Shown here piece after piece: positions 6,012-12,469 of a DNA stretch of 12,469 bases. Position 1 is the first letter of the stretch, and every line of letters begins with the position of its first letter. The stretch covers positions 1 to 12,469 of the forward strand of contig DLNM01000028.1 of the NCBI GenBank assembly GCA_002479485.1. Direction: 5' to 3'. The position numbers and the translations under genes were made by a program. Origin of the DNA: Firmicutes bacterium UBA7510 (lineage in GTDB: Bacteria; Bacillota; Clostridia; Tissierellales; Sedimentibacteraceae). The notes under the pieces were generated by a model. That model had not been told where the DNA came from. It did no database searches and saw only the letters and a program-made list of their open reading frames with translations.

Positions 6012-6772
6012 TGAATAACGTTAATAATAAACTAACAATAGAAAATTTAGATTTTTATTACGGTGATTTTAAAGCCTTAAAAAATATAAATATGAATATA
6101 AAAGATAAAAGCGTTACTGCCTTTATAGGTCCTAGCGGATGTGGAAAATCAACTTTTTTAAGAACTTTAAATAGAATGAATGATTTAATTGAAAATACGC
6201 GTGTTGATGGTATAATAAAACTAGATGATAAAAATATTTATAATGAGGTTGACATAATAGCACTTAGAAAAAAGGTTGGAATGGTATTTCAAAAGCCTAA
6301 TCCATTTCCTATGAGTGTTTACGATAATATAGTATATGGTCCTAAGCTTCATAGCAAAAAATCAAAGGCTGAGCTTGATGAAATTGTTGAAAAAAGCTTA
6401 ATTGGTGCAGCGCTTTGGGATGAGGTAAAAGACAGACTAAAAAAAAGTGCATTGAGCTTATCAGGAGGTCAACAGCAAAGGCTATGTATTGCAAGGGCAT
6501 TGGCTGTAGAGCCAGATGTTTTGTTAATGGATGAGCCGACAAGTGCTTTAGACCCTATTGCAACAGGTAAAATTGAAGATTTAATATATGATCTTAAAAA
6601 GAACTATACTATAATTATAGTAACTCACTCAATGTATCAAGCAGCAAGAGTTTCAGATAACACAGCATTTTTCTTATCTGGAGAGATGATAGAATATGAT
6701 AACACTAAAAAGATATTTTCTAATCCTTTCAATAAGAAAACAGAAGAATATGTAACAGGTAGATTTGGCTAA
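6011..6772 (+). CDS. pstB: phosphate ABC transporter ATP-binding protein PstB
   Basis: This 253-residue cytoplasmic ATPase powers phosphate uptake through PstCA. AAAGGAG just upstream serves the ATG, which overlaps the pstA stop in TAATG. All ABC motifs are present: Walker A GPSGCGKST (40-48), Q-loop Gln94 in VFQKPNPFPMS, signature LSGGQQQR (150-157), Walker B LLMDEPTSALDP (171-182) and switch His206. The FQKPNPFPMSVYDNI stretch and NRMNDL (54-59) are characteristic of PstB rather than other importers. Length is typical. It ends the tightly packed transporter block; the 142 bases to phoU are rich in hairpins, which may lower phoU expression relative to the transporter. Confidence 0.96.
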   Translation: MNNVNNKLTIENLDFYYGDFKALKNINMNIKDKSVTAFIGPSGCGKSTFLRTLNRMNDLIENTRVDGIIKLDDKNIYNEVDIIALRKKVGMVFQKPNPFPMSVYDNIVYGPKLHSKKSKAELDEIVEKSLIGAALWDEVKDRLKKSALSLSGGQQQRLCIARALAVEPDVLLMDEPTSALDPIATGKIEDLIYDLKKNYTIIIVTHSMYQAARVSDNTAFFLSGEMIEYDNTKKIFSNPFNKKTEEYVTGRFG

Positions 6773-6773
6773 A

Positions 6774-6826
6774 AGAGTAAAATAAAAAACATTTTACTCT
6801 ATGGAAGAATCAAAAAAACGATTCTT
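6774..6826 (+). other. two hairpins right after the pstB stop, possible attenuator or mRNA stabiliser
   Basis: A 10-bp perfect stem (6774-6783 / 6791-6800, AGAGTAAAAT / ATTTTACTCT) begins two bases after the stop codon. It is followed by a 7-bp stem (6805-6811 / 6820-6826) with an A-rich loop and a mixed T/A tail. Neither has a proper T-tract, so full termination is unlikely. Partial termination or protection of the 3' end of the pstSCAB message is plausible. Confidence 0.4.
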
Positions 6827-6849
6827 TATTAATTAATGGAACTTTAGAT

Positions 6850-6900
6850 TATGGAATATGCGTAGCATATTCTAAATGTCTCAACTACGTTGAGACTATG
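6850..6900 (+). repeat. structured dispersed repeat, copy 1 (intact double hairpin)
   Basis: Two perfect 8-bp hairpins with 3-nt loops stand side by side: 6854-6861 / 6865-6872 (GAATATGC / GCATATTC) and 6878-6885 / 6889-6896 (GTCTCAAC / GTTGAGAC). They are framed by TATGG at the left and ACTATG at the right. A second copy at 10088-10132 shares the frame and spacer. It ends directly before the phoU ribosome binding site, so it is also part of the phoU leader. Confidence 0.6.
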
Positions 6901-6914
6901 TGGAGGAAGAAAAT

Positions 6915-7568
6915 ATGAGAAATCAATATAACAAAGAGTTAAGTAAATTAAATGAAGAACTATTAAATTTTGGTGCCATGGCAGAAAAAATTGTCGGCAT
7001 GGCAATAGAATCATTAATTAACCAGAATACAAATTTAGCTCTTGAAACAATTGCATTTGAAGATGAAATGGATAAAAAGGCTGAAGAACTTGAAAATCAA
7101 TGCTTAGATATATTAGCGCTTCAACAGCCTATGGCAAAGGATTTAAGAATAGTTGCATCAGTGATAAAAATGATTGCTGATATAGAGCGTATAGGTGATT
7201 TAAGCGAGAATATCGCTGAGGCAACAATAAAAATAGGTACTGAGGAATTTATAAAACCTCTAATTGATATACCTAAAATGGCTGATATTGCTCGTGATAT
7301 GATTAAAAGAGCCTTAGAATGCTATGTTAAAGAAGATGTATCATTAGCCTATAAAGTAGCTACAATGGATGATATAGTCGATAATATATTTAAGGCCGTT
7401 AGTACAGAAATATTTTATTTAATAAATAAAGAAATAAGTTTTATACACCAAGGTATGCAGTTGCTTTTAGTAGCTAGATTTTTAGAAAGAATAGCTGATC
7501 ATACAACTAATATTTGTGAAGGTGTTAATTACATTGTAACTGGCAATAAAAAATTTGATCTTAATTAG
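6915..7568 (+). CDS. phoU: phosphate signalling protein PhoU
   Basis: This 217-residue cytoplasmic all-helical protein links PstSCAB to PhoR, keeping the Pho response off when phosphate is plentiful. I place the start at ATG 6915, 8 nt after GGAGG (6902-6906). An in-frame GTG at 6900 would put the ribosome binding site inside the coding part and is unlikely. Two PhoU three-helix repeats are seen. The first (about 1-105) has FEDEMDKKAEELE and the metal-binding ERIGD (91-95). The second (about 115-210) has ATMDDIVDNIF and ERIADH (191-196). The duplicated E-R-I-x-D pattern is diagnostic. It is separated from pstB by the hairpin region and stands 74 bases before phoB. Confidence 0.95.
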   Translation: MRNQYNKELSKLNEELLNFGAMAEKIVGMAIESLINQNTNLALETIAFEDEMDKKAEELENQCLDILALQQPMAKDLRIVASVIKMIADIERIGDLSENIAEATIKIGTEEFIKPLIDIPKMADIARDMIKRALECYVKEDVSLAYKVATMDDIVDNIFKAVSTEIFYLINKEISFIHQGMQLLLVARFLERIADHTTNICEGVNYIVTGNKKFDLN

Positions 7569-7593
7569 ATTATTGATAGACGGGCACATATAT

Positions 7594-7618
7594 AGTAAAC
7601 TTAGAGTAAACCTATAGA
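7594..7618 (+). promoter_or_regulatory. possible second promoter/regulator site before phoB
   Basis: AGTAAAC is repeated at 7594-7600 and 7605-7611, an 11-bp period, followed by TATAGA (7613-7618), a fair -10. The spacing equals that of the TTAACA array before pstS, though the hexamer differs (GTAAAC). It may allow autoregulation of phoB-phoR by PhoB. Only two units are present, so chance is possible. I see no good -35. Confidence 0.3.
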
Positions 7619-7642
7619 TATATTTAATAAAGGAGCTTAAAA

Positions 7643-8329
7643 TTGATTAAAATATTAGTAGTTGATGATGAACCTCATATAACAGAATTAATTCAATTCA
7701 ATTTAGAGTTAAATGATTATTCAGTTGAAATTGCAGGTAACGGCAAAGAAGCAATTGAAAAAGCAAAAGCTGGTGCATTTGATTTAATTATTTTAGATGT
7801 TATGCTCCCTTTTGTTGATGGATTTGGAGTTTTGAAGATATTAAAAAAAGATGAAAAATATAAAGATGTACCTATACTTATGCTTACAGCTAGAAGCAGT
7901 GAAACTGATAAGGTTTTAGGTCTTGAAACTGGTGCTGATGATTACTTAACAAAGCCATTTGGCATAAAAGAACTTATGGCAAGAGTTAATGTATTGCTAA
8001 GACGTGTACGAAAGGTTGAAAAAGCTAATAAAGACAGCATAAGCATACATAATTTGACAATTGATAGTGTGAGTCATACAGTTAAAGTAAACGGAAATGA
8101 AATAGACTTAACTTTAAAGGAATTTGAAATACTGTTAATATTATGTCAAAATGAAGGCAATGTAGTAAAAAGAGATGATTTACTTGACAAAGTGTGGGGA
8201 TATGAATATTTTGGTGATTCAAGAGCTATAGATGTGCATATTAGGCATATAAGAAAAAAAATAGAAGACTATGATAAAGATTATGACTATATCGAGACTA
8301 TAAGAGGAATTGGTTATAAAATAAGATGA
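7643..8329 (+). CDS. phoB: phosphate response regulator PhoB/PhoP, OmpR family
   Basis: This 228-residue DNA-binding response regulator is likely the activator of the pst operon. The start is TTG: AGGAG (7631-7635) lies 7 nt before it, and the next residues IKILVVDDE match the family's N-terminus exactly. No ATG would fit. The receiver domain (1-120) has acidic pocket Asp8-Asp9, phosphorylation site Asp52 in LDVMLP, switch Thr82 and Lys104 in LTKPF. The winged-helix domain (about 130-228) carries the recognition helix SRAIDVHIRHIRKKIE (193-208) and the C-terminal YIETIRGIGYKIR. The gene overlaps phoR by 4 bases. PhoB and PhoP of Gram-positives cannot be told apart by sequence alone. Confidence 0.93.
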   Translation: MIKILVVDDEPHITELIQFNLELNDYSVEIAGNGKEAIEKAKAGAFDLIILDVMLPFVDGFGVLKILKKDEKYKDVPILMLTARSSETDKVLGLETGADDYLTKPFGIKELMARVNVLLRRVRKVEKANKDSISIHNLTIDSVSHTVKVNGNEIDLTLKEFEILLILCQNEGNVVKRDDLLDKVWGYEYFGDSRAIDVHIRHIRKKIEDYDKDYDYIETIRGIGYKIR

Positions 8330-10056
8330 AAAGAAAGTTAATTATTTCAACAGTAACCGTTATTTTAGTAATAAATTTTATCATTACAGCAGTAAATATA
8401 AGCGCTGTAAAAAAAGATTATGAAGAAGAAAAAACAGGTGAACTAAAAATTTTAGTTCAGTCTATTTCCTTGTCCTTAGATTCTAATTATAAGAACATAA
8501 ACACTTTTGTGCCTATTTTTGACAAAAATGATATTAGAGCAACAATAGTTGATAATCAAGGAGAAGTTGTTTTTGAAACAGATAAAAATGTTGATGCAAT
8601 GCAAAATCACTTAAAAAGAAACGAAATAATAGAAGCAAGAGGCGGGAAGATTGGCAGTGATATTAGATTTAGCAATACAATAAGAAAAAATTTCTTATAT
8701 GTTGCTACTCTTATACCCAATACAGATAATTATGTGTTGAGATTATCAATACCAATAGATGTATTAGGACAACATACTAAAGATATAATAAGTAAATTTT
8801 TAATTATTATTTTAGCAGGTGTTGTTGTTGCTATATTGTTAATTCTTAAATTTGTTAGCTATTTTACTAAACCATTAGTTGAATTGTCAAACGCTACAGT
8901 TCAAATAGCCAATGATGCAATTCCTAAAAAGCTATATTATAACTCCAAAGATGAAATAGGTAATTTATATAATAATTTTAATTTGATGACTAAAAAGTTA
9001 AACGATAGCATATATGAATTAGAAAATACCAATTTATTTTTGAATTCTATATTATCTAATATAGTAAGTGGTGTAATTGCGCTGAATTATAATAAAGAAA
9101 TAATATTTATAAATAGCCGTTGTAAGAGCATTTTAGAAATTTATGATGATGAGCTTAACAATAAAAATATAGTTAATATAATAAGAAATTATGAAATAAA
9201 TAAATTTATTAATGATTACTTTGAAAATAGAAAAAATGAGTTTATAGTAACAAATTATAAAAATAAGACTTTAAAGTTATTTATTAATGTTTTACCATAT
9301 GATGAAAAGAAAAATAGCGAGCCAAAATACGGTGCTGTTTTATTAGTAGAAGATATTACTGAAGCGACAAAGCATGAAGAAATGAGGAAGAGTTTTGTTG
9401 CAAATGTTACTCATGAATTAAAAACTCCACTAACATCTATAAAGGGATATGTTGAAACAATTAAAAATAATGAAATCACAGATCAAACTAAAATCAATAG
9501 ATTTATGGATATTATAGATATTGAAGCAAATAGGCTTAAAACATTAATAGACGATATATTGATGTTATCTGAAATTGAAAATATGCAAGGTAATATATCT
9601 GAGGTTAATCTAGTTGAAGTAGTTAGTGAAGTTAAAGATGTAATGCAAAATATTTCAACGGATAATAGTGTAACTGTTAATTATCTTTGTGATAAAGATG
9701 TAAAAGTTTTATTAGATAAAAATAGAATAAAACAGCTTTTAATTAATTTAATTGATAATGCAATTAAATATAATATTGAAAATGGTGTTGTTAATGTGAA
9801 AATTGCAAAATCAAATAGCTTTGTTGAAATTACAGTTGAAGATACAGGAATAGGTATAGATGATACTCATCTGCCAAGAGTATTCGAGAGATTTTACCGT
9901 GTTGATAAATCGAGAAGTAGACAAATGGGCGGAACAGGTCTTGGATTAGCTATAGTTAAACACATTGTTATTAGCTTTAATGGAACCATAAATATAGAAA
10001 GTAAATTAGGTCAAGGTACAAAGATATATATAAAAATACCGTTTAGAGTCATCTAA
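8326..10056 (+). CDS. phoR: phosphate sensor histidine kinase PhoR
   Basis: This 576-residue membrane kinase is the partner of the regulator before it; ATGA overlaps the phoB stop. Domains in order: membrane segment 1 (about 5-27); an outside sensor (about 30-152) of the PhoR/WalK CACHE-like type, with ATIVDNQGEVVFET (72-85) and RNEIIEA (98-104); membrane segment 2 (155-177); HAMP (about 178-232); PAS (about 236-348, SGVIALNYNKEIIFIN); HisKA with phospho-accepting His363 in FVANVTHELKTPLTSIKGY; and the ATPase domain with N box NLIDNAIKYN (474-483), G1 DTGIGI (506-511), F box FERFYRVDKSRS and G2 GGTGLGLAIV (535-544). All catalytic motifs are intact. The stop codon lies inside the right arm of the terminator. 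In known systems PhoU and Pst hold PhoR in check through the PAS domain. Confidence 0.93.
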   Translation: MKRKLIISTVTVILVINFIITAVNISAVKKDYEEEKTGELKILVQSISLSLDSNYKNINTFVPIFDKNDIRATIVDNQGEVVFETDKNVDAMQNHLKRNEIIEARGGKIGSDIRFSNTIRKNFLYVATLIPNTDNYVLRLSIPIDVLGQHTKDIISKFLIIILAGVVVAILLILKFVSYFTKPLVELSNATVQIANDAIPKKLYYNSKDEIGNLYNNFNLMTKKLNDSIYELENTNLFLNSILSNIVSGVIALNYNKEIIFINSRCKSILEIYDDELNNKNIVNIIRNYEINKFINDYFENRKNEFIVTNYKNKTLKLFINVLPYDEKKNSEPKYGAVLLVEDITEATKHEEMRKSFVANVTHELKTPLTSIKGYVETIKNNEITDQTKINRFMDIIDIEANRLKTLIDDILMLSEIENMQGNISEVNLVEVVSEVKDVMQNISTDNSVTVNYLCDKDVKVLLDKNRIKQLLINLIDNAIKYNIENGVVNVKIAKSNSFVEITVEDTGIGIDDTHLPRVFERFYRVDKSRSRQMGGTGLGLAIVKHIVISFNGTINIESKLGQGTKIYIKIPFRVI

Positions 10057-10070
10057 ACGGTATTTATTTA
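10034..10070. terminator. bidirectional terminator between phoR and the FliD-like gene
   Basis: A 14-bp perfect stem (10034-10047 / 10052-10065) with a 4-nt loop GTCA spans the end of phoR, whose TAA (10054-10056) is in the right arm. TATTTATTTA follows on the + strand. On the - strand TTTTATATATA follows, so it can also stop the convergent gene, with its repeat-containing 3' end, at 10128. Confidence 0.75.
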
Positions 10071-10087
10071 TATATATTATCTCAAAC

Positions 10088-10132
10088 TATGGTAGCATAT
10101 TTCAAATGGATTGAACGAAGTTCAATACTATG
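10088..10132. repeat. structured dispersed repeat, copy 2 (first hairpin truncated)
   Basis: It aligns to 6850-6900 through TATGG, then TAGCATATT, AAATG and the final ACTATG. Relative to copy 1, eight bases are missing, so the first hairpin has lost its left arm. The second hairpin is kept (10110-10116 / 10120-10126, ATTGAAC / GTTCAAT, loop GAA) with different bases paired, meaning both arms changed together. Its last bases overlap the stop codon of the FliD-like gene. Confidence 0.55.
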
Positions 10133-11429
10133 CAAACATGTTTAAAATTAAGCCTATTGCGCTGAAATTTATCATACCAAATCTACCATTATTATTATAA
10201 ATACTCAGTAAATTAATTTGATTTAATAAATCATAATTTATTGATGAATTACTACTTGCTTGACCATATAATGTGCCGTCAACAAGGCTAATTGATGATG
10301 CCTTTAAAGCACTATTTATACTTTTATCTATTTTTGAGAAAGCACTATATCTACTTCCTAGAACTTTTTCAACATCTTCGATATTATTGTTTAAAGCATC
10401 ATTTAGGACTTTATTATCTACAGATAATTTTCCGTCTGCATTTTTATTTATACCAATTGAGTTTAGATTTTTCTCATATATCTCTGGTATTTTTAGATTA
10501 TCTAAATGTTTAGAAATACTAGAGCCTTTATTTATATTTTCACTTAGAAAATTCAAGGTAGTATTGTAAGCTGATACAAAATTATTAACTGCATCGGATA
10601 CTTTTTTCTTATCAATATTTAGATTAATTGTAACTTGTCCTACATCCTTTAATGTTGCAGATACCTTGTATCCGTCAATATCAACCTCATTAGACGATGA
10701 TTTTTTGTTTTTGGCTAAGAAATTCCCATTCTTAGTAACATCAAATATTGCATCCTGTGCTATTTGAGTTATATTAGACAAATTAGTTTGTAGCATAAAT
10801 TCATCAGAACCTGTTACTAGAAAATCTTCATTTTCTCCTGTTTTATCGCCTACTAACTCTAAAATACTCTTATTGTCCTTCTCTTTAACAATTGCAGAAA
10901 TGCCTATATTAGATTTGTTAATTTTTGCAGCAATATCAAGTAAGAATTCCTTATTAGTTTTACCAGATGTATCTATTGTAAAAGAATAGTTTTTTGATTT
11001 GTTTAATATATTTATAATGGAAATACCCATATCCGAAATGTCATCACTATTTAAACTATTAGAAGTATTAACTTGGGACTTTGCTATCTGAGAAACATTA
11101 ACCTTGTATGAGGTCTTTTCTTGTGGAGTAAAAAAGCTTTTAGCTGATAATATATTTTCATTTGATGATGATACAGCAATACTATTTAACACACTTTTTT
11201 CATTGTCTCCAATTAATTTAGAATTTAGCTCTTTTAGATTACTTAAAGTAGAAGTATAATTGCCAATAAAAAGTGCGTTGTTTTTGTCATAAAGAGTATA
11301 AGCATTGCTTCTATATGAAGAATTTGCAATATTATTAATGTTATAAATATTAGTATTGTTATTATAGTTTTTGATGCCATAAAGATTATTAATATTTATG
11401 TTTTGATAATTAGTAATATTACTAATCAT
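10128..11429 (-). CDS. FliD-like (flagellar hook-associated protein 2 family) protein, isolated
   Basis: This is a 433-residue protein. AAGGGAG (complement of 11440-11446) lies 10 nt before the ATG. Residues 1-107 are an Asn/Tyr/Ile-rich extension not seen in normal FliD. FliD_N-like sequence then starts with YKVNVSQIAKSQ (108-119), followed by LLDIAAKINKSNIGISAIVK (163-182) and LELVGDKTGEN. The core continues with QIAQDAIFDV, SNEVDIDGYKVSATL and NNFVSAYNTTLNFL (282-295). FliD_C-like GINKNADGKLSVDNKVLNDAL is at 326-346. The C-terminal helical tail that assembles the filament cap is shortened and replaced by an Asn/Ser-rich end (390-433). There is no signal peptide. FliD caps the flagellar filament and directs flagellin polymerisation, but no other flagellar gene is in view. 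It may be a divergent paralogue with a different job. It stands alone, convergent to phoR. Confidence 0.7.
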   Translation of the reverse strand: MISNITNYQNININNLYGIKNYNNNTNIYNINNIANSSYRSNAYTLYDKNNALFIGNYTSTLSNLKELNSKLIGDNEKSVLNSIAVSSSNENILSAKSFFTPQEKTSYKVNVSQIAKSQVNTSNSLNSDDISDMGISIINILNKSKNYSFTIDTSGKTNKEFLLDIAAKINKSNIGISAIVKEKDNKSILELVGDKTGENEDFLVTGSDEFMLQTNLSNITQIAQDAIFDVTKNGNFLAKNKKSSSNEVDIDGYKVSATLKDVGQVTINLNIDKKKVSDAVNNFVSAYNTTLNFLSENINKGSSISKHLDNLKIPEIYEKNLNSIGINKNADGKLSVDNKVLNDALNNNIEDVEKVLGSRYSAFSKIDKSINSALKASSISLVDGTLYGQASSNSSINYDLLNQINLLSIYNNNGRFGMINFSAIGLILNMFA

Positions 11430-11674
11430 ATTTATTTCACTCCCTTGATAAATATTTTTTATACTTATTCCGATTATAAGGTTTTAATGAGGAATTAGTA
11501 TTATATAGCATTATATATATCGTCGTAATCTATATAATAATTAACAGTATTTTCAATATCATTAAGAATAATTTAAACTTAATAAAAGAAAAAAATAATT
11601 TTTATTTTTAGGCATAAATACTATTTATATAGAATAATATTCAATATACAAGTTTTTAGGGGGAAGAAGGAAAA
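11430..11674. promoter_or_regulatory. divergent intergenic region with a 10-bp inverted repeat
   Basis: This 245-base AT-rich spacer separates the FliD-like gene from the SSB-like gene and must hold both promoters. An inverted repeat TATTATATAG / CTATATAATA (11499-11508 / 11530-11539) places a TATAAT on each strand. On the - strand, TTACGA (11523-11528) stands 17 bp from TATAAT (11500-11505), a mediocre sigma-A promoter for the FliD-like gene. On the + strand, TATAAT (11533-11538) has no good -35. I find no convincing flagellar sigma-D promoter. No coding sequence is seen here. Confidence 0.35.
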
Positions 11675-12343
11675 ATGAACGATAAGCAAATGCAATCAAA
11701 TTATATTAGAGTTGTAGGAACTATCAGCAGTTCTATGGAATTTAGCCATGAGGTTTTTGGTGAAAAGTTCTATGAATTTTATATGGATGTGCCAAGATTA
11801 AGTGAAACTACCGATTTACTTCCAGTTATAATATCTGAAAGACTATTAAATGGAATCAATATGGATATAGGTAAATACATATTAGTTGATGGCCAATTTA
11901 GATCATATAATAGATATGAGGACAGCTCAAATAAGCTACTATTAAGAATTTTTGTACGTGATATTCAAGTTCCTGATGAAGAGAAGATAGAGGAACTTAA
12001 AAAAAGGCCTAACGAAGTATTTTTGAACGGTTATTTATGCAAGGCAGCTAACTATAGAACAACTCCATTTGGTCGTGAAATAACAGATATGTTGGTAGCA
12101 GTTAATCGTTCATATAATAAATCGGATTACATACCTTGCATTGCATGGGGGAGAAATGCAAGATACTGTGAAAATTTAGAGGTAGGAGATCATGTAAAGC
12201 TTTGGGGAAGAATTCAAAGCAGAAAGTACCAAAAAAAGCATATGAATGATGAAAGTCAGACTAAAACTGCCTATGAGGTTTCTATAACTAAATTAGAACA
12301 CATTAAGACTGAAAATAATAGAAAAAGAGTTACAAACGAGTAA
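11675..12343 (+). CDS. single-stranded DNA-binding protein-like, tandem OB folds
   Basis: This is a 222-residue protein. AGGGGGAAGAAGG (11658-11670) gives a strong ribosome binding site for the ATG at 11675; an in-frame ATG at 11687 is less well placed. Two OB-like halves are visible. Residues 10-97 run from YIRVVGTISSSMEFSHEVFG to LLLRIFVRDIQV. Residues 112-212 run NEVFLNGYLCKAANYRTTPF, REITDMLVAVNRS, YIPCIAWGRNARYC, VGDHVKLWGRIQSRKYQKK and AYEVSITKLEHI. The second half is a clear SSB match (ordinary bacterial SSB has one OB fold in about 110 residues). The first is more divergent. The acidic C-terminal tip with final Phe, through which normal SSB recruits partners, is missing; the protein ends in a basic, polar tail. 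Thus it is probably a Clostridia-type SSB relative and not the main replication SSB. Confidence 0.8.
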   Translation: MNDKQMQSNYIRVVGTISSSMEFSHEVFGEKFYEFYMDVPRLSETTDLLPVIISERLLNGINMDIGKYILVDGQFRSYNRYEDSSNKLLLRIFVRDIQVPDEEKIEELKKRPNEVFLNGYLCKAANYRTTPFGREITDMLVAVNRSYNKSDYIPCIAWGRNARYCENLEVGDHVKLWGRIQSRKYQKKHMNDESQTKTAYEVSITKLEHIKTENNRKRVTNE

Positions 12344-12469
12344 ATATTATTTATCAAAAATTTATGGCAAGTAAATAATTTATTTGTAAAAATCAATACG
12401 CTAAAATTTTTCTGGATTAATTAATAACTAGTACTATGAAATAAAGTTAAATAAAAAGCACCAAAATGT
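12344..12469. other. AT-rich tail without a gene
   Basis: After the SSB-like stop I see only AT-rich sequence. A short imperfect inverted repeat, CAAGTAAAT / ATTTATTTG (within about 12366-12390), has almost no loop and no T-tract, so it is not a convincing terminator. No start codon with a ribosome binding site is visible before the window ends. Confidence 0.4.

Noticed and set aside
6900..6914. GTG at 6900 as the phoU start, adding five residues
   Set aside because: The GGAGG at 6902-6906 would fall inside the coding sequence. ATG at 6915 has ideal spacing and gives the usual PhoU N-terminus.
10273..10569. 98-codon open frame on the + strand opposite the FliD-like gene
   Set aside because: The - strand frame is longer, has a ribosome binding site and carries recognisable FliD motifs. 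This one is low-complexity antisense.
11500..11600. possible sigma-D (flagellar) promoter before the FliD-like gene, from a CGATAT on the - strand
   Set aside because: No TAAA-type -35 element lies at the needed distance of about 15 bp, so the CGATAT is probably chance.

Overview
The window is AT-rich DNA with A/T-biased codon use, strong GGAGG-type ribosome binding sites, lipobox signal peptides and TTG/ATG starts. This fits a low-GC Gram-positive anaerobe of the Clostridia. I cannot name the genus. Nothing here looks like a complete phage or integrated element, but the first 2.8 kb is clearly an accessory, partly decayed region, and the rest is a conserved phosphate locus.

Positions 1-2800 are the accessory left part. 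A terminator (27-63) closes a gene lying outside the window. Two frameshifted gene remnants follow (135-434 and 458-622). The second keeps a P-loop-like segment and may derive from a VirB4-type conjugation ATPase. A good sigma-A-like promoter (711-739) with a perfect palindrome at the expected transcription start (748-769) drives a two-gene unit: a secreted protein of unknown family (794-1426) and a translationally coupled lipoprotein (1426-2214), ended by a terminator at 2223-2255. A 31-nt near-identical sequence occurs on both sides of this unit (41-71 and 2334-2364). Two further remnants follow (2363-2621 and 2678-2800).

Positions 2900-10065 hold a full phosphate-starvation locus on the + strand: pstS, pstC, pstA, pstB, phoU, phoB and phoR. 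Three TTAACA hexamers at exactly 11-bp spacing (2912-2939) lie upstream of pstS and look like a PhoP/PhoB binding array, so the system probably controls itself. PstS binds phosphate outside the cell, PstC and PstA form the channel, PstB supplies ATP hydrolysis, PhoU links transporter state to PhoR, and PhoR phosphorylates PhoB. The most unusual element is a PDZ-like domain inserted in the first outside loop of PstA (about residues 80-158). The pstB-phoU gap holds several hairpins, including one copy of a structured repeat whose second copy lies after phoR.

Positions 10088-12469 hold a convergent FliD-like gene on the - strand with no other flagellar gene in view, and a divergently transcribed tandem OB-fold SSB-like protein (11675-12343). 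The last 126 bases hold no gene that I can see.
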